From NCBI GenBank assembly GCA_964529415.1, contig CAZGWD010000005.1, positions 1 through 64,000 of the forward strand: a stretch of 64,000 nucleotides of DNA, in the 5' to 3' direction. The position numbers and the translations under genes were made by a program. Within the stretch, counting starts at the first letter, position 1. Each line of letters opens with the position of its first letter. Below, piece after piece: positions 61,372-64,000 of the stretch. Under the pieces are notes generated by a model, which had not been told where the DNA came from, did not search any database, and was given only the letters and a program-made list of their open reading frames with translations. The DNA is from CAYMPH01 sp964529415. Lineage in GTDB: Bacteria; Spirochaetota; UBA4802; UBA5550.

Positions 61372-63909
61372 TTAAATATCAAACTTCAGGACACTCCGCG
61401 TTCCATTATGATTTTCTATATTAAATGCCCCGCCTAATTCTCCAGTCAATATACTTACAAGCATAAGACCGAATCCCTTCTGAGAATTAATATTAAAATT
61501 TTCAGGCAGTCCTTTGCCGTTGTCCTGAATTGTAAGTATTGCCTGGCCTTGATTATTATCCAGATTAATATTAATCACACCCGAATCTTTTCCAGAAAAA
61601 GCGTATTTCATTATATTCGTGATGAGCTCATTGATGATAATTCCCAGATTAAACAGTTTTTTTTGAGAAAGCTTGAAATCATCAATTTTTTTAATGCAGT
61701 TGATTTTTAAATTATCCGGAAATAAAACAAGTATTGTATCTATCAGGGTCTCAATATAATTCTTAAGAGGGATATCGCTGTATTCACCGCTTATCAGCAG
61801 TTTTTCATACAATACACGCATGCTGGTTACCCTGCTTATAGCATCCTGTAATGCGGATACTGCTTCCTGGTTTTTAATGTTTTCAAGCTGCATTGACAGC
61901 AGTGCTTCAATCGATGCTATGTTGTTTTTTATTCTGTGATGAACTTCTCTTAATAGTATTTCTTTTTCTTTAAGCTGCTGTTTAATTTTATTTTCTGCAT
62001 GTTTCAGCTCCGTGATGTCGGTAACAGTCCCTTCAATTTTTATCAGGTTGTTTTTTTCATCTTTAACCAGATGAGAATTGAGTAAAACAAAAATAATTTC
62101 ACCGGTTATTTTTTGTGCTTCGACCAGGTAGTTTTTAATGGATCCATTCTTCATCAGTTCATCAACATAATTCTTTCTGTCTTCAGAGTTATTCCAGAAT
62201 TTTGGAGTCAATCCGCCTTTGAGGTCAAGATCAGCATCAATGCCTATTATTCTGTTATAGGAAGGGTTGTGATCAAGAAGTATGCCGTCTGCAGTAACAG
62301 AATAATATCCTTCCTCAAGGGATGAGACGATTTCCCTGAATTTTTTTTCACTTTCTCTGAGTTTTTCTTCAGCAAGTTTTCTTTCGGATATATCCCGGAT
62401 TATTCCAAGTAAATTCCCGTCAGGCATTTTTGTAGCATTTACCTCAGCAGTGAACACTGACCCGTCCTTCCGCCGGAAATTCCATTCACGATGATGATCC
62501 TGGTTTGATCTGATAGTATTCAATGCTGTTTCAATGTTGGGAACTTCGGACTGTACAACAATGTCCGAGGCATGCAATCCGATAAATTCTTCACATGCAT
62601 AACCGAGCATCTGACACATGGCGGGGTTTGCATCAAGGTAATAACTTTCTGTATCTGAAATAACAATGCCGTACGGGGAATAGGTGAACAGTTTATGGTA
62701 AAGATCCTCATTTATCCGGATTTTTTCTTCAGCAGTTTTACGTTCGGTTATATCTTCAAAAACTCCCAGAATGCCGTATGTGCTTCCATCTTCATTAAAC
62801 AAGGGTATTTTTGTTGTATCAACCTGAATGTGTTTTCCATTAGAAAGAAGTGCAGCTTCTATTATATGTCTTTTCGGTGTTCTGGTCGTTATAACAGATA
62901 AATCATCAGCACGATACCCCTCAGCTTCCGACCTCGGCCATGGTAAATCAAAATCTGTTTTCCCGTATATGTCATCAGGGGTGTCAATGCCGACTGCATC
63001 TGCGAATGCCTTATTGCAGCCGAGATAAACGCTGTTTCTGTCTTTCCAGAATACGTTTTGCGGTATTGTGTCGAGGATGTGCCTTAGCATTGTCTGGTTA
63101 TTCTGGAGATTGATCTCTATCTTTTTACGTTCGGATATGTCCTGAATTGTCCCGGTCAAGAAAATTATATTACCCGCTTCATCAAATTCGACTTTGCCCA
63201 ATCCGTGAACCCATCTTTCTGCCTTATCATTCAAACGGATTATTCTATATTCCATATCAAAAGGCTGTTTCTTTCCTATTACTTCTTCATTTAGATATTT
63301 TACCATTCTATCACGATCTTCCGGATGAATGATATCTATCCATCCCTGAATGCTCCTGAGATAGTCTTTTCCTATCCCGAATATATTATCGAGAACTTCT
63401 GATGATTTCCAGAAACCGGAAATAAAATCAGTCTTGTATGATCCGACCTTTGCTGCACGCTGGGATTCCTTGAAGAAAAATTCGCTTTCCTGAAGTTCCT
63501 TTTCTTTTGCAGTCTCTTTCATTCTTGCTTCAAAAAGCCTGAATGCCATTTTAATTGATGCCAGGAGCACAGTTTCACTGGAATTTTTTACAATATACCC
63601 GTAAGAGGTTATCTTATCAGTTTTATCCACTATTTCTTTTTCAGTATGCGAGGACATGAAAACAACAGGTATTTCCTGGTCATCCAGGATGCGCTGTGCA
63701 GCTATCGTGCCGTCAATTCCTTTCCCGAGATCAATGTCCATTAGAATTAGATTTATATTGCGATCAGCTTTTACATACTGGATTGCATTTTCACCGGAAT
63801 TTGCGATTGTTACCCTGAAACCGTTTTTTTCAAGCAGTATTTTTTGGGATAATGAGATAACTGCATCGTCTTCAACAAGAAGCAGGGTTTTTTTTTCATC
63901 CTGGTTCAT
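61372..63909 (-). CDS. REC-PAS4-histidine kinase
   Basis: An 845-residue cytoplasmic sensor kinase. An N-terminal receiver domain (D58 in LILMDIDLG) is followed by four PAS domains (about 145-265, 275-395, 400-515, 520-640), each ending in a D-I-(S/T)-E-R/L motif. A HisKA_2-type dimerisation domain with EVHHRIKNN (H657/H658) and a HATPase domain (NELITNIMKYAF, DNGKGLP, GFGLMLV) follow. With a receiver at its own N terminus it may itself be a target of another kinase. The signal and partner are not seen. Confidence 0.93.
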   Translation of the reverse strand: MNQDEKKTLLLVEDDAVISLSQKILLEKNGFRVTIANSGENAIQYVKADRNINLILMDIDLGKGIDGTIAAQRILDDQEIPVVFMSSHTEKEIVDKTDKITSYGYIVKNSSETVLLASIKMAFRLFEARMKETAKEKELQESEFFFKESQRAAKVGSYKTDFISGFWKSSEVLDNIFGIGKDYLRSIQGWIDIIHPEDRDRMVKYLNEEVIGKKQPFDMEYRIIRLNDKAERWVHGLGKVEFDEAGNIIFLTGTIQDISERKKIEINLQNNQTMLRHILDTIPQNVFWKDRNSVYLGCNKAFADAVGIDTPDDIYGKTDFDLPWPRSEAEGYRADDLSVITTRTPKRHIIEAALLSNGKHIQVDTTKIPLFNEDGSTYGILGVFEDITERKTAEEKIRINEDLYHKLFTYSPYGIVISDTESYYLDANPAMCQMLGYACEEFIGLHASDIVVQSEVPNIETALNTIRSNQDHHREWNFRRKDGSVFTAEVNATKMPDGNLLGIIRDISERKLAEEKLRESEKKFREIVSSLEEGYYSVTADGILLDHNPSYNRIIGIDADLDLKGGLTPKFWNNSEDRKNYVDELMKNGSIKNYLVEAQKITGEIIFVLLNSHLVKDEKNNLIKIEGTVTDITELKHAENKIKQQLKEKEILLREVHHRIKNNIASIEALLSMQLENIKNQEAVSALQDAISRVTSMRVLYEKLLISGEYSDIPLKNYIETLIDTILVLFPDNLKINCIKKIDDFKLSQKKLFNLGIIINELITNIMKYAFSGKDSGVININLDNNQGQAILTIQDNGKGLPENFNINSQKGFGLMLVSILTGELGGAFNIENHNGTRSVLKFDI

Positions 63910-64000
63910 TAAATCCTCCAGTGAGATTTTTTTGGTTTCAGCTGAACTGAGACCGGAATTCAGGTAACAGATTCACTTGTTGGTTTATTCTAAATTCAGT

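Overview
The window is AT-rich, densely coded bacterial DNA with frequent GTG and TTG starts. The gene set points to a Gram-negative, oxygen-respiring bacterium: lipoproteins, a periplasmic SCO protein, a proton-pumping complex I and an A2-type cytochrome c oxidase. Large TPR and HAMP-SpoIIE proteins, a full-length PlsB-like acyltransferase and a 1408-residue dehydratase activase would fit Spirochaetota (a Leptospirales-like lineage), but this is inferred from gene content only.

Layout. (1) 0-4.5 kb: arginine genes argD-argF-argG followed by a degenerate acyl-CoA dehydrogenase-like gene; argH is not here. (2) 4.7-10.9 kb: a MoxR ATPase/VWA pair, an anti-sigma-factor antagonist (STAS) facing a HAMP-SpoIIE phosphatase, and a TPR protein. 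(3) 11.1-20.7 kb: a TetR-type regulator with a long N-terminal extension, a DUF4143 ATPase behind two perfect palindromes, a BadF/HgdC-type activase and PlsB. (4) 20.7-37.97 kb: an accessory region, even richer in AT. It holds a RelBE module whose toxin is frameshifted, Rhs debris, two orphan Rhs toxin tips each followed by a probable immunity gene, and between them a plasmid-like integrated element. That element has three tyrosine recombinases, ParA and a primase/helicase on the minus strand. Facing them are a DnaB-like helicase and a Rep-like protein behind an array of TACAAA boxes repeated every 11 bp. A three-gene glutamine-amidotransferase cluster follows. (5) 38-47.8 kb: an 11-gene nuoABCDHIJKLMN operon lacking nuoEFG, with a 30-bp perfect palindrome at its promoter. 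(6) 48-53.7 kb: tRNA-Gly(CCC), a hemerythrin, a nitroreductase and its truncated duplicate, an XRE regulator, a lipoprotein and small membrane proteins. (7) 53.9-60.5 kb: an operon for cytochrome c oxidase (DUF2231, DOMON lipoprotein, SCO, CoxA, CoxC, CoxD, CoxB, heme O synthase) and a YHS-domain protein. (8) 60.5-64 kb: a second nitroreductase and a REC-PAS4-histidine kinase.

How it fits together: regions 5 and 7 encode most of an aerobic respiratory chain, with complex I probably fed by a donor other than NADH. Region 4 has been built by repeated insertion and recombination next to nuoN. It contains the most unusual material in the window: the recombinase/ParA/primase element with its iteron-like array, and the Rhs tips with breakpoints at the same core position.
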